Shown here: piece after piece, positions 1 through 11,790 of the stretch
Position numbering within the stretch: position 1 is the stretch's first letter
Layout: each line of letters begins with the position of its first letter
NCBI GenBank assembly: GCA_028554645.1
Contig: JAQOOI010000022.1
Location: 62,001 to 126,000, forward strand
DNA: 64,000 nucleotides
From: Omphalotus guepiniiformis
Lineage: Eukaryota > Basidiomycota > Agaricomycetes > Agaricales > Omphalotaceae
Direction of reading: 5' to 3'
Notes under the pieces: model-generated
Databases searched by the model: none
Seen by the model: only the letters and a program-made list of their open reading frames with translations
Told to the model about the DNA's origin: nothing
Translations under genes and position numbers: made by a program

Positions 1-725
1 CACATTCACAAGCTGATTGATTCGAGAGCTGAGCCGACGTTCCCATCTCAAAGAACAGGTCTTTCAATCTGAAAGTCATCCTCCCAAATCTCTTCACTTC
101 CAGCGATGTGGAGTGTCTTCCATGAAGCTAGATGCTTTCTCTTGCTTTTCCGTTTTCAGCCTAGTTCGTTTCGAGTCGCTGACGATCGCGAGCATTGTTT
201 TTGGCACGTCGGAGTGAATTACCTTCAAGTTGAACACACCCGAAATTGCGTATCTTTCAAGTCGTTCTCCCCCTCCGCCCCGAAATCATCGTAACGTCAC
301 GATCCACGACATACGAAGATCGATTATGAGGGTTTAGGTTGCTGTTCAGCTCGTCCCGAGGTTGAGCTTACCGGTGCGAGGGAGCATGCTTCACAATAGA
401 ATCTCCTGCGGGCGTTGAACGGGAGCCGGAGAAAACATATTCTCGGAGCAAGACAGAACACAGCAACACAGAAATAAGTTCTTCATCTCCATAGCCGGAT
501 AATAGTTTACGCACAACCCAAAACACTCTACAATAATCATTCAAAAAATAATCATACATCCATTATCATTATTCATTACACACACGCACACACCATTGCT
601 TTACAACCGTGCACCCGCACCCGCACTATGTACAACGAAAGAAAACACATTTGAGTTCTCCACAAATCCACACATCCCACGAATCCACACATCGATGTAA
701 TCTCGGTAGAAAACAAACACGAGGC
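1..725. other. Left-edge region without a supported gene
   Basis: Several short open frames occur on both strands, but none shows a recognisable motif or a convincing splice pattern. The stretch could hold upstream or downstream sequence of a gene outside the window. A CA-rich run around 570-600 is the only simple-sequence feature I noticed. Confidence 0.4.
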
Positions 726-1392
726 TCACGCGTTAACAAGCGTAGTCAACTTTCCGCTCTTGAATGCAGCTTGCGTAGCGTCGTTGCCTATATGCGTGAA
801 AAGAACACGATGAGTTAATATGTGCGTGCATGAATGCATATATGCGGCGAGATCACTTGGTAGGACTTACCGCCGATGTGTTCCTTATCTAAAACACGCA
901 TATATGCACGTTAGCGTTTAGGCGGAACATCGGAAGAGATCATTATTGTACGCACTGACGAAAACGTTGGGAACGGTCCTCTGGCCTGTCTTTTCGAGGA
1001 GGTAAGATTGGATTTCGGATCCTTCGTCTAGGAGGTCTAATCTATAGTGACAGAATGTCGTTAGATGTCTGTCTGTCAACAAACGACGAAAGGTTCAAGA
1101 CGAAGAAAATTGCACTTTATGAACAGGAAGGGACGAGTTTCGGAATATCAAGGAAGCAAGAAAAGATCAAACGCGACGCACTCATATATCGTAGGCTCCA
1201 CATCCGGAAACTCTTTCTTGAAAAGCGCTTTCGTCGCTTTACAATAAGGACAATAACTCTTTGAGAAAATCGCTACTTTGTTGCCATCAATCGTAGACTG
1301 TTTCATCGCATCGCATCCATGTACTAATCAATAAAGATCTCGAAGCTGAAGAACGCAGAGTTACGCACCTCGACAAGATCTTTAGCGCCCAT
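726..1392 (-). CDS. Glutaredoxin, dithiol (CPYC) class
   Basis: Small thiol-disulfide oxidoreductase that uses glutathione to reduce protein disulfides and mixed disulfides, probably cytosolic because no targeting peptide is visible. The spliced frame gives about 101 residues, the usual size. Exons read on the minus strand are 1392-1369, 1297-1182, 1041-956, 888-871 and 787-726, all with GT..AG introns in matching phase. Family landmarks appear in order: [11 protein letters not shown] (active site CPYC, both cysteines present), the TVPNVFV segment carrying the cis-proline, and HIGGND, the glutathione-binding GG motif. The start is the ATG opening MGAKDLVE, eight codons before the first intron. 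The third and fourth introns hold repeated 'catatatgc'-like strings. Monothiol glutaredoxin is excluded by the second cysteine. Confidence 0.93.
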
Positions 1393-2267
1393 GACGATAA
1401 GTTGGTGTTTTGAAGGTGAAGATGAGGAGGGTTGTGGGGAAGACAGAGTGGGATTAACGCGTAAGGGGTGAGTGAAGGTGCGCAGGCAGACTTATATAGC
1501 GAGTGGTGCTGACAGAGCGAATGCTGAGAGTGGGAGGAGAAGAGGGAGATATCGCGTCATTTGTCATGTGATGGGTCTGAGTAATGTACCAATTTTGGGT
1601 ATTGCCGCCGGCGATTCCGACGCCAGACTTACTGTATGTAGGCGGATTTGGGCTTACTATGCGTTTGTTACGCCGCTGAAAGTTTGTACATAGAAGCTCT
1701 CTCGTCTTTGGAATCGATAGTAGCAAATGAGCCGCTGCCGCCGCAATGAGACACAAGGTAAAGGAAAGGTATGTATTTGAAGTACTCGGGAAGTTCAAGT
1801 CGACTCGGAAACAATCGCTAGTTCAAGTCATGGCTATGATGGGTGCCGCGCATAAGTCGATAAATGTACATACATGGATGAATATCGATTCTCGAATTGA
1901 ACGACCAATTATGTATACTTAATCACGATCAGCAGCCGGGAGGTAAGTAAGTATCTGAAGCCACGCAACTCGGATACCCGCGCGAGGCCGTCAATGTACA
2001 TGTTCCTGACTCCCCGAGTCTCGAGACTACCTGTATGTATGCGACTCGGTGTAATCACTCGCTTACAGCTCCCTCAAATAGATACCCAGTCGGATGTAAG
2101 TACTTATCGTCTGGACACGGACTAGGAGTGTCTACACCAACAGGACTCCGTTGAGGCACTGCAAGTCGATTCCGGGTGAGTATCGACTTCTGGACAATAC
2201 TACGTATGCCCATTCCACCTCACACAACAATACGAAGCAAAAAAATTCCTAAGAGACAAGGAGAATT
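1393..2267. other. Intergenic, glutaredoxin promoter side
   Basis: This stretch lies upstream of the minus-strand glutaredoxin and downstream of the minus-strand tRNA. Both strands carry short open frames without family features. The segment 1440-1800 probably holds the glutaredoxin promoter. I see no RNA or repeat that I can support. Confidence 0.35.
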
Positions 2268-2368
2268 GGTAAGACTGGGACTTGAACCCAGGCGGGATTT
2301 CTCCCATGAGAAAGGGAAGCTTGGTGAAAAGCTTGAGTCACACGCCTTAACCGCTCGGCCATCTTACC
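2268..2368 (-). tRNA. tRNA-Leu (anticodon CAA) with a ~21-base intron
   Basis: Read on the minus strand, a perfect 7-bp acceptor stem (GGTAAGA / TCTTACC) encloses a D-arm GCC-GAGCGGTTAA-GGC, an anticodon stem TGTGA with loop CTCAAG, a long type II variable arm (GGGA..TCCC) and a T-arm CTGGG-TTCAAGT-CCCAG. The second anticodon-stem strand (TCATG, two wobble pairs) is reached only after removing about 21 bases just 3' of the anticodon, the canonical position of nuclear tRNA introns (approximately 2311-2331). The discriminator base would be A. Leucine CAA tRNAs carry such introns in yeasts and other fungi. tRNA-Ser is less likely because the anticodon loop reads CAA. Confidence 0.85.
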
Positions 2369-2910
2369 AGTACTCCATCATTCTCCTCGACAATTCAACA
2401 GCCAGCTAGCGCTAGAGCTTTAGCATCGGTCACCGGCGGTTCACTTGTCCGACATCACCCTCATCACCCCATCATCGATTGAAACGACCGCTCGGCGCTC
2501 GGCGCCAGGGAATTGATCAATGCATATATGCATTATGACGTGAGCAAGCTTATGTATAAGCCACCGGGGTGGCAAGCGGGCTTGGGCTTGTGTTTCTCCT
2601 GTCTGTCTGTTTCACCGCATTCACTTTCATCGTTTTCAACGTCGACGACAACGACGACGATTCTTCCACTTGCATCTCTTTGGACTTTTATCAAATCGGA
2701 TTATTTCATAGGTGGTTGTTCGTCGAACGGAGTCACGCGCGGACGTCCTCCTTTTGTGTTGGTTGTCGTTGTGGTGTTTTTCCCGCTTCTTAACGACTCG
2801 TCATTTGACTCGACGATTATACCCCCTTTACGCCGTCTTTTCCTCCAACGCTCAACATCTCCTCCTTTCATCACGGTTCACAGTGAAAACGCATACATCC
2901 ACTTTGAAAA
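2369..2910. promoter_or_regulatory. 5' region of the phosphatidylserine decarboxylase gene
   Basis: This interval separates the tRNA from the decarboxylase start codon. It holds pyrimidine-rich tracts (2585-2900), typical of fungal leaders and transcription start regions. A long open frame crossing it in another reading frame runs through the first coding exon and is treated as chance. No clear TATA box was found. Confidence 0.35.
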
Positions 2911-5900
2911 ATGCCACCTAAAACGGCAAAAATCAAACATGCAATCAAATCGTCTGCTGCGAAGCTACGTCCTCGACAAGTATCTTCTTCTGCAGAGCAT
3001 GAAGATTCTTCCGCCAACGAGTCACCCTCGTCGAATCAAGCGCTCACTCGACCGAAGAGACCTAGCACCCGGCGAGGGTTGCGTATCTCCAAGCTTGGTA
3101 GAGGACGTGGTGGGATTGGTCGTGGAACAGGAAGAGACGCTATTAGTCCTCTCGAAGGAGAAAAACCTCTCGTTGTGCTTCGAGTTAGGGTTGTTGGATG
3201 TAGTGACTTGTTAGCGAAGGATAGGAATGGGTTTAGTGATCCGTGAGTCAAAGGCATACTACCTCAAACTATCTTGGATTCTAGATGCTGATGCGGCGTT
3301 TGTAGGTTCGTAACGCTATCTTTACCACCTCACCCAACGAGACATACGACTCCGGTTGTAAAACGCACTCTATCACCTGATTTCCCCGCTGCGCACAGCA
3401 CGTTTGATTTCCCGATTTACCTAAGCACAGCCGAGAGACTCGGTGTATTGGAATGTGTAGTCTGGGATAAAGATTTCTTACTTGGTGGGGATGTTATTGG
3501 TATGGGCGTTGGGAGGAAAGAGTATCTAGGTGAAGTTGGTGTTAGAGTCGAGGATTGGTTTGGGGAGCGGGAGATGGGGTGGGATGCGGAGGGTAATGGG
3601 GTGTTGAGGATTCCGTTGGAGAGTACGAGGACGAATACGAATGCGAAGGGGAGTATTGAACTCAAAATTGGGTTTGTGGAGGGTGAAATGGGGTTGGGGT
3701 TTGAGGAGGTTTATAGGGAGTTGTTGAGGAGGAGTAGGACCTCCCTTGTTAGTGCACCTCCTGTGAGTGTTTTCCTAATTTGTTTTCTTCTATGTTCAGT
3801 CTCTGGCGGTCGCTTTATTTCTTCCTTCTTCGTTTGCTTCTTGCTTCTTCGTTGCTTCCATCTCGCTATCTTTCTTTTGATGACATATGGCGATTTCATT
3901 TATGATATCATATCGACTTGTCTTGTCTCCTTCCGCGGATAACGCGGATGTCATCCTGGGTCAGGGTCTGGACCTGGGTTGATAGATGTTGATAGACTGC
4001 GCTTTGGCCGCGTGTCGTGCTTATTCTGCAAGCTCAATCGATGAGGCGTTCCTTCCGCCTTCGTCGTCTTTGGCCTCGTTTTTCTATCTTTATCCTTTAT
4101 CTTCTTCTTCATGAGTCTTTTTTTCTTTCTTTCGCTATCTCTCATCAACTCTCGGCATTCATGATCGCTATCGTGGTCGAGGAGGGGTCTATTATGTGTT
4201 ATCTTGATGAACCAGGGATGGGATGGGATGGGAGTTGCAACGTTGTATGTTTTATCCCTGCCTTATGCTTTACCCCCGAACGCGTATGCGTAAGCGGAGA
4301 CGTAGGCTGTTGACAGGGTAGCAGGGAGACCACCCTCTTTTTTTTCTTTCTCGTTGGTGGACCCTTTGAGCTGTTCTGTTCTGGCGTTTTCCATTCCGTT
4401 ATGTTATGTTCTGTGCTGTTTTGTGGTGGCGCGGTTCTTTGATTCGGCTGTTTTTTCCTTTGTGCTGTTTGCTGTTACTTCTTACTCGCACACGTAACAC
4501 GTAACACGCGCCCTTGCTGTTGAAGGATAAAGGATAAAAGATGGGAGGTGGGGGTGAGTGCGGTTGTTGTTGTCAGGGGGTTTCTTTTCTTGCTTTATCT
4601 TTCTTCTCTTTCTTTCTACTGCACTCTGCTCGCTCGCGTCTTTCAACCACCGACGGATCCAGGCGCGTTGAACTGCCTCGTTCTTCGACCGCCTTGCTTG
4701 CAATATTCTCTTTGTGCCTCTTTGTTTTCCGAACACTCGTTTCGTTCAGTCTATCGTTATTTTGTTTCTTTGCTCTATTTTAGTACATTATTCACGCCTC
4801 TGCTGCTTCATCTTCATCTTCACTTTCACCACCTTCTTCTCCATTCTTCGTGTTATTCTTGTCATTCGTGATGTTTTCCCTCTCCTTCTCCGAACCATTA
4901 CGATTACGATTCAGGTTTAGATTTTGGTTCTCGGTTCGTGTTGGGTTCTTCATTTTCTGTGTGGAGATACTGTCACCGTGGATTGGACTTCTTCATGTGC
5001 ACCGGGCTAGGATTCTCAGATCGTGCTATTCTTGGTTTCGCACATTTTCTGTTCAGCTTCGTCTCATAGACTTTGTTTTTCGATGTTTGTTTTTCGTGTT
5101 TGAGATTTTTTATATTTCTGTGTTGGGGTTGTATGTGGTGCTGACTGTTTCTTCTGTTTCCGGGTTTGGTTTTGATGGCGAACAGACTGAGGGTGTTGGG
5201 ACTGTTAGGTCTTGTAGGTCCCGTGTGTATCGCCGTGTCGACAAAGAGCGCGCGGGCGAGGAACACAACGCGGATGAACACTCTACTGCCCAAGGAGACG
5301 CCGAAACTGCGTCTGAAGTGGCGTCTGCGCCTGTTCCTGCGGGTGATCTTGGGGAAGGCGAGGGGTATATGTTGGATGATGGAGGTTTGAGTTCGGCCGA
5401 AGAAGAGGAAGATTACGAAGAGGATGAGGAAGGGGAGATGATTCATAAAGAGGATAGGTCGTTTGTCCAGGTTTCAGAGTTGGATGGGGGCGCAAGTGCG
5501 AGTGAGGATGGGTCAACGGATGAGTTTGAGAGTGGGAGCGAGAGCGAGAGTGAGAACGAGAATGAGAGTGAGAATGAGGAGAGAGAAGAGGAAGGGGCAG
5601 CTGAGAGGGACGTTATGACGCCGACGATACTTTCACCTTCGCCTCCATTGTCGAGTGAGCCCGAGGATATGGGTGATGCTCTGTCAATCACCACGGACAT
5701 TGGAACGATTAATACGACGCCAAAAGCGAAGATAGCTAGGCCCGGTATGTTGAGGCGTACCTCATCGCCTTCACCTTCTCCGACATCGTCGTTTTCCCAA
5801 GCGCAGAGGAACCAATCGTTTGGAGCGCTTTTTGGAGCTACGAGTTTGTTGAGGCATGGGGAGAAGCATCAGCATCAGCAGCAGCAGCAAGGACAACGCT

Positions 5901-8900
5901 CGCAGCCTCCTACTCCACTTGTGAACCTCACACCGGCTTCGCCTGATCTTGCTGCTGGTGATAGTACGACGCCTACCCCTACGACTGCTGGGTCGACTCC
6001 TAGGAGTTCTGCGCATCCTCATCCTCATTCTCATGCTTTGTTAACGCCGAAATCACCTGCGGTGGTAATCGTTACGCCTGCTAACGGTGCTAGTGCGAAA
6101 CCTTACTCGTCTTCGCCGTCTCATTCTCCACCGTCGCCTGGTCTGTCAGGTATGTTACCCCGTATGAAGTTTTCAAAGGTGAAGAGGAGTTTGAGTGCGG
6201 GTGGTGGTGCGGGTGCGGGTGGACTTGCGTCTTCGGCGCGTGAGGGTGAGAATGGGAATGGGAGGGGGACGTTTGATTTGACGGAGGATGTGCCGAGGAT
6301 TGCTGAGGTTGGGGGGAGGAGAGTTAGGAGGGATGAAAGGGAGAAGGAGAAGGAGAAGGAGAAGAAGGGAGTGTTTAGGAGGAGTTGGAGTGCGGGTGTC
6401 AGGAGAGCTAGTTTCGGTCCTGGGAATGGGACTCCTTATGGCTCGGGCTCGGGATCTGGCTCTGGTTCTTCTGGTTCGGGATCTGGAGGAACGAGCAGCG
6501 GTGCTGAGAGTGGTAGCAGCGGGAATGGGATTCCTGCTATTGTCAACCTCGATGCTGCGTCAAAGGCTGCTACTGGTGACACCGCTGTCAGTAAAAAGTC
6601 AAAGCGGAAAGGTAGCAAGACGGGTGATGGTACCCTCAAGGTCAAGAAACAGAAGAAGAAAAAGAAGAGTTCGACGACTGCTGCGAGGGGAGAGTTTATG
6701 TTTGGTGGTGGTAATAATGATGTTGTTGGGATTGTGATGTTGGAGATTGACGGTGCGGACGATTTGCCCAAGTTGAAGAATAGTATGTGTTTTCTCTTTC
6801 CTTTTTGCCTTTGAGGCGCGCTCTGACGTTATTCCTTTGACGGGAATATGACTCGTACTGGCTGGGATATGGACCCCTTTGTTGTCATCTCATTTGGAAA
6901 AAAAGTTTTCCGGACCCGCGTTATAAGGCATTCGCGTAATCCTTCTTGGGACGAGAAACTGTTGTTCCATGTTAGGAGGTACGAGACGAATTTCAAGGTT
7001 AAGCTTACCGTGCTTGATTGGGATAAGCTGAGCTCGAATGATTATATCGGGGAGTGCGATTTTGGGGTTGCGGAATTGATTGAGCAGGAAGGGATGAGTG
7101 TTGATCCTGTTACGGGGTTGTACCCTCTCGTCGACTCTGATGGTGCTGGCGGCTTTGGGTCTGGAAATGCGAGTGGGGTGAGTCAGATGAAGGAGTTTAG
7201 GATGCGGTTGAAAACTGCGAAGGAGATGCCTTGGGAGTCGAAACATCACCCAATGATCACTTTCAGAGCAAAGTATCAACCTTATGCTGCTCTTCGACAG
7301 AGGTTCTGGTTACAGTACCTCAAGCAGTATGATACGGATGATACGGGTACTCTTTCGCATCTCGAAATCACGTCGATGCTTGATTCACTTGGATCGACAC
7401 TCACGAATTCGACGATCAATTCGTTTTTCACGAGGTTCAATAAGAGTCCGTTTGAAGAGGAGTTGACGATTCCTGAGGCTATACAGTGTCTCGAGACGGA
7501 ACTTGGACGACCGATGTCGGAGAAGAAACGTGTGGGGAGTGGGACGGAGGATGAAGGGGAAGGGATGGGGACGGGAACAGGAACGAGTGCGAGTGCGAGT
7601 GTTAGTGCTACGCCTGTGTTGATGCTTGCGGATAGGAGGGGAAAGCAGTTGAGCCTTGATGAGTTGGACTTTTCGGGTCCGCCTTTGAGTGCTATGGTCA
7701 TGGCGGGAGGAGCCTTGGGGAATGGTCAACAACAGCAGCAGTTGTCGCCGCTGATGTATGAGACTGAACCGGCGCAACAGATCTTGGCTGGTGTTGCTGC
7801 TCCTGTTACGCCTAGTACCACTGCTAGCTCGAGTGCTGCTACGACTCCTTCGAAAGAGTATACGGATCGCAGTTTAGGTTCGGAGGAGGATGAGGAGGAT
7901 GAAGGTGGAGCGGAGTCGTCTAGTGGTTCACCACCGGTTTCTGCTGTTGAAGAAAAGAAGACGAAGAAGAAGGGGTATCGGTTCAGAAAGCCCAAGGCTG
8001 TTTCAATGTCTGACTCGCATCTTGCGCCGACCAGTGCCACCTCTGTGTCTTTTGCTCCGAACACGGCTTTCCCTCCTTCATCCTCGTCTGCGCCAGCTCT
8101 TTCCTCCTCGTCGAATGTTTCTACGCCTAGTCCACCTGAACACCCGGTTGAGCGTGTCATCAATGTGAAGAATTGCCCTCTTTGTCACCGTCCGCGGTTG
8201 AGCTCCAAGGCTGAGGTGGATATCGTTACTCATCTTGCCGTTTGTGCGAGTCAGGATTGGAACAAGGTTGATAGGATTGTTGTTGGTAATTTCGTGACGG
8301 CTTCGCAGGCGCAGAGGAAGTGGTATACGAGGGTTTTGAGTAAGGTGTCTAGTGGGGATTATAAGCTTGGTGCGGTGAGTGTTTTGTGTTTTACTGTGAT
8401 TTGTGGTTCGGTTCTTGATGTGGGTTTGTAGAATTCGGCGAATATTATTGTGCAGAATCGTATGACGGGGCAGTTGGAGGAAGAGAAGATGCAGGTGTAT
8501 GTGAGGTTGGGGATTAGGTTGCTCTACAAGGTACGCTGCTTTTCCGTTTCCTGTTGGTTTTCGTTAGCTAAGAGTCTTTTTCGTACGTAGGGTATGAAGA
8601 GTCGTATGGAAGGCGGTCGTGGTGAGTGTTCACTTCTTGACGTTGAGGGGTTACACTAAATTACATGTAGCTCGTCGTCTTCTCAAGTCTTTGTCCATCA
8701 AACAAGGTGTCAAGTACGATTCGCCCGAGTCTGCGAGGGATATTCCTGCGTTTATCAGCTTCCACGGGCTGGATATGGCCGAGGTTAGAGATCCTTTGGA
8801 GTCTTTCAAGACTTTCAATCAGTTTTTCTACCGGAAACTATTCTTGTTCGCTGAGGCTTACTTGTGAGCTCACTCAGTACCCCCACAGGAAACTCAAAGC

Positions 8901-9660
8901 CACCGCCCGGCCCGTTGATGCTCCTGAGGACCCATACCGCCTTGTCTCTGCCGCCGACTGTCGTTTCATGGCATTCGAAACTGTGAGCGAAGCCTCGCGG
9001 CTGTGGATCAAGGGACGTGAATTTACTGTCGCGAGGCTGCTTGGGGATGCGTACAAGGATGAAGTGGAAAAATACAACGGGGGAGCGTTGGCGATCTTTA
9101 GGCTTGCCCCGCAGGATTATCATAGGTTCCATTCCCCGGTAGACGGAAAGATTGGGAAGATGACGTATATCAGTGGGGAGTATTATACTGTCAACGTGGG
9201 TGGTGGTTTCTCGTTCTTCACTTTGAGCTCCGGCTGATGACAATGGGGTTTGGTTAATGTAGCCTCAAGCGATTCGTACGGCGCTAGATGTTTATGGGGA
9301 GAATGCGCGTAAAATTGTGCCTATCGATAGTCCGCAGTTTGGGAGGGTCATGGCGGTTTGTATTGGGGCGATGATGGTTGGGACTATCAAAACTACTGTT
9401 GAGGAGGGACAGTATGTCAAACGTGGAGAAGAGTTTGGCTATTTTGCATTTGGTGAGTCGTTTTGTAAAACCTGGTCGTTTCGTGACTCATTTCTTTGCC
9501 GGTAGGTGGATCCACAATCGTTATTTTATTCGAGAAAGGTGTCGTGGAATGGGATGAGGACCTTCTTATCAATGGAAGGGCTGCATTGGAGACCCTTGTT
9601 CGTGTTGGAATGGGTATTGGAAATGGAACTAGAAAGCCGTTGACACAGTCTTTGGCGTAA
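2911..9660 (+). CDS. PSD2: Phosphatidylserine decarboxylase proenzyme, type 2 (two C2 domains, EF-hand)
   Basis: Decarboxylates phosphatidylserine to phosphatidylethanolamine, in fungi in the endosomal/Golgi system. The model uses ten exons: 2911-3242, 3306-3762, 5186-6781, 6848-8374, 8432-8530, 8591-8621, 8671-8833, 8889-9195, 9263-9452 and 9506-9660, about 1,600 residues. Order: N-terminal C2 domain ([18 protein letters not shown] onwards); acidic and Ser/Gly-rich linker; second C2 domain (DLPKLKN, then [15 protein letters not shown]); EF-hand-like [13 protein letters not shown]; low-complexity region; CPLC motif; then the catalytic domain with [10 protein letters not shown] and YFAFGGSTIV. 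The GGST serine is where the proenzyme self-cleaves to form the pyruvoyl group. Oddities: a ~1.4-kb intron after exon 2, and two junctions (after 6781 and after 8833) lacking canonical splice dinucleotides. The exon 3 start is inferred. The first C2 domain could belong to a separate gene, but type 2 enzymes normally carry two. Confidence 0.9.
3763..5185 (+). other. Unusually long intron of the decarboxylase gene (or hidden gene boundary)
   Basis: It starts with a good donor (GTGAGT) directly after a complete C2-domain exon. The next exon that must belong to the decarboxylase is the acidic linker, for which the best in-frame acceptor is the CAG ending at 5185. The interval is strongly pyrimidine-rich on the plus strand (for example 4060-4140 and 4590-4900), resembling a promoter-leader region. 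All other introns in this gene are about 50-65 bases. A further small exon may be hidden inside. Confidence 0.5.
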
Positions 9661-10966
9661 ACAAATCAAGTAATGTAATAATCTACAAGTATTTATTTTT
9701 CTCTGCGCTGTCGACTTTTTACATTCAAAGTGTTTTTTAGATCTAATATAATTCTCTTTCGATGTGCGTTGAGTTGTCGTGTATCCCGTTTAACCGTTGC
9801 TGTTACAGTTACTGCATAGTTGTTCCTAGTTGCCGTAAGGATATCAAGATAGCACGTACCCGCTGACAACGCAACTTTCACGATTCTGGTCTACAACTCA
9901 AGATGCTACTAACTTTAGATGAGATTGACGTGTTCTCGGTGAGTCTTATGGATATTCGAGAGAAGCATCGCCTTGACCTACGAGGTACACCCATGGAGCA
10001 TGGAAGCCTAGAGTTTGTCGTACTTGTGCGCTTCACAGTTGACCCGTTAACGTTTCCCCATGCCATTCAAATATTCAAGTGCAGTCCAATTGAGTACTCT
10101 TTGAGAAAGTTCAGCCAGGGACATTCGCCACTCAAGGGCCGTTTTACTCATTTGGTAACAGCGCAGATCCTAGGACCGGTCTCCCGAGCTGAGCCTCGCT
10201 TTGGCCGCCAACGACCAGCGGTAATGTCGTCGAAATGATACATAACTATGAGTTCCAGCTCTTCTCGCCAGATCTGAATTCTTTTGTACCCTCGGATACG
10301 TTCCACCTCCGACGTCTTTTTGCGTGGCAGCGATGATATGGAACGATGAAATCTGGATGCTGAGCTCGTTGAGAGGCCCAATACATACACAACACGATAG
10401 GGTACGTCGGGCGACGGGTGTAGAGCGCTACTAGTTCCAGTCGAACATCTTGCTATTAATTAATTGCATTATCAACACGCCTGGGCTCATTTCTATTCGG
10501 CTTTCTCAGACGGTTTGTAGTTTTTGTGGTACATACAAGGTACATACAGATACTTACTCGCTTGCGTCGAGAAATCCTTTGAAACTTAAGTCTGGAGGCC
10601 GTTCATTTATGGGCCTAGACTTCATTCCCACTTGCGATTCTTTTTCATTATATGAACAAGGTTAATGAGAGTAGGTTCTCGTTATGATCAGAATGCACAA
10701 AGCCTTGTTACGGTGTTACGGTACTAACAAAATCTCGAAGGTCTAGATTTACCACTGCTCAGGCGTATAAACGGTATTGTCGTAACAGTACTAGTCTCAA
10801 CAAGTAAGTTAGTGTCTTATTTCGCAAGCTGGAAAGTTCATTTTCGTAACTGTTTTTCGGATGGAAGCAAAAGTGTAATCAGAGCGCACTTTCAACTTCA
10901 ATGGGCTTCCTCACGACTCACGAGCTTTGTGGGCTCCCATTCTTGGAAGATGCACCGTGCCCTTTC
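9661..10966. other. Intergenic, no supported gene
   Basis: This is the 3' flank of the decarboxylase followed by sequence with short open frames only. An open frame at 9903-10238 (plus) and one at 10148-10390 (minus) show no recognisable motif. Many TAC/GTA-rich strings occur near 10500-10810. Nothing here can be assigned. Confidence 0.35.
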
Positions 10967-11353
10967 TCAAGAAAGGGTGGCGGCGAACTGGACGGGGAAC
11001 TTATGTTCATAGATACTTACGAGCTGTGAATTGTATGAAGGCTTCGTTTCAACGATGTAATCGTCCTCGACATTGATCTGCGTACACTGTTACGATACTT
11101 AATGGGGGATGCTATTCACCGTCTCGTCACCTTTATTAAAGATCCCCCCGCCAAGAGCCGCCATGTAGTCGAAATCGTCGCACCCAACGGAATGTACGCT
11201 GACCTAATTGCCACATACATATGTAGACTGAACTGATTCTTCCGCAGGTACAATCGCCGCGCCAGACGGATTCACTGCATCCTTTCGAATTGACGTCCAA
11301 ACGACCTGGCTCGTTCCTCGATAGAGTCGATGATCGAAGAAAGTCTTAGCCAT
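10967..11353 (-). CDS. Small spliced hypothetical protein (about 98 aa)
   Basis: I do not recognise this gene. Three minus-strand exons (11353-11252, 11203-11120, 11077-10967) join in phase 0 across GT..AG introns of 48 and 42 bases and give an uninterrupted frame ending in TGA. The product starts MAKTFFDHRLYRG and contains CDDFDYMAALGGGIF, then an acidic INVEDDYIVET segment. It has no signal peptide or membrane segment. All exon lengths are multiples of three and the composition looks protein-like, which supports a real gene. The short size and the lack of a known motif leave room for chance. It lies just downstream of the NACHT gene and on the same strand. Confidence 0.4.
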
Positions 11354-11790
11354 TGGCTTGCTTTAAGTCTAAGCGCTAGAGGTATCGCCTCGTGTTAACA
11401 TGCCAGCGTACTGACTAATAACCGCCAGTTATACCAAGTTCGTGCACTTAGGTATGTGCGTTTGTGAGAATCAGGGTTCGTAGATGAGCTTAAGCAATAA
11501 CGCTTCGAAGCATTGAAGTCCGATTCCTTTTCGGAGTCGGAGACGATCTTTCTTCAGTACGGGGCTAACAATTGGCCACCCACTAAGTAGCACGACAGGT
11601 GCTGCTCAGAGCACTAAAGCAAAAAAGAAATACTGAGATTTAGGACAGAATAAGGAAAGGCATACAGTAGTAAAGGATCAGAACTGCGAGGCATTCGGAA
11701 ATTGTACAGGGCTGACTCATGCAGAGAACGAAATCGCACAAGAAAGGGTCAGTGTTCATAGAACATCTTCGTTTCGAGAACGTGCGGTCC

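Noticed and set aside
2513..3214. 233-codon open frame on the plus strand
   Set aside because: It overlaps the first exon of the decarboxylase in another frame and has no motif; the C2-domain frame explains the conserved sequence.
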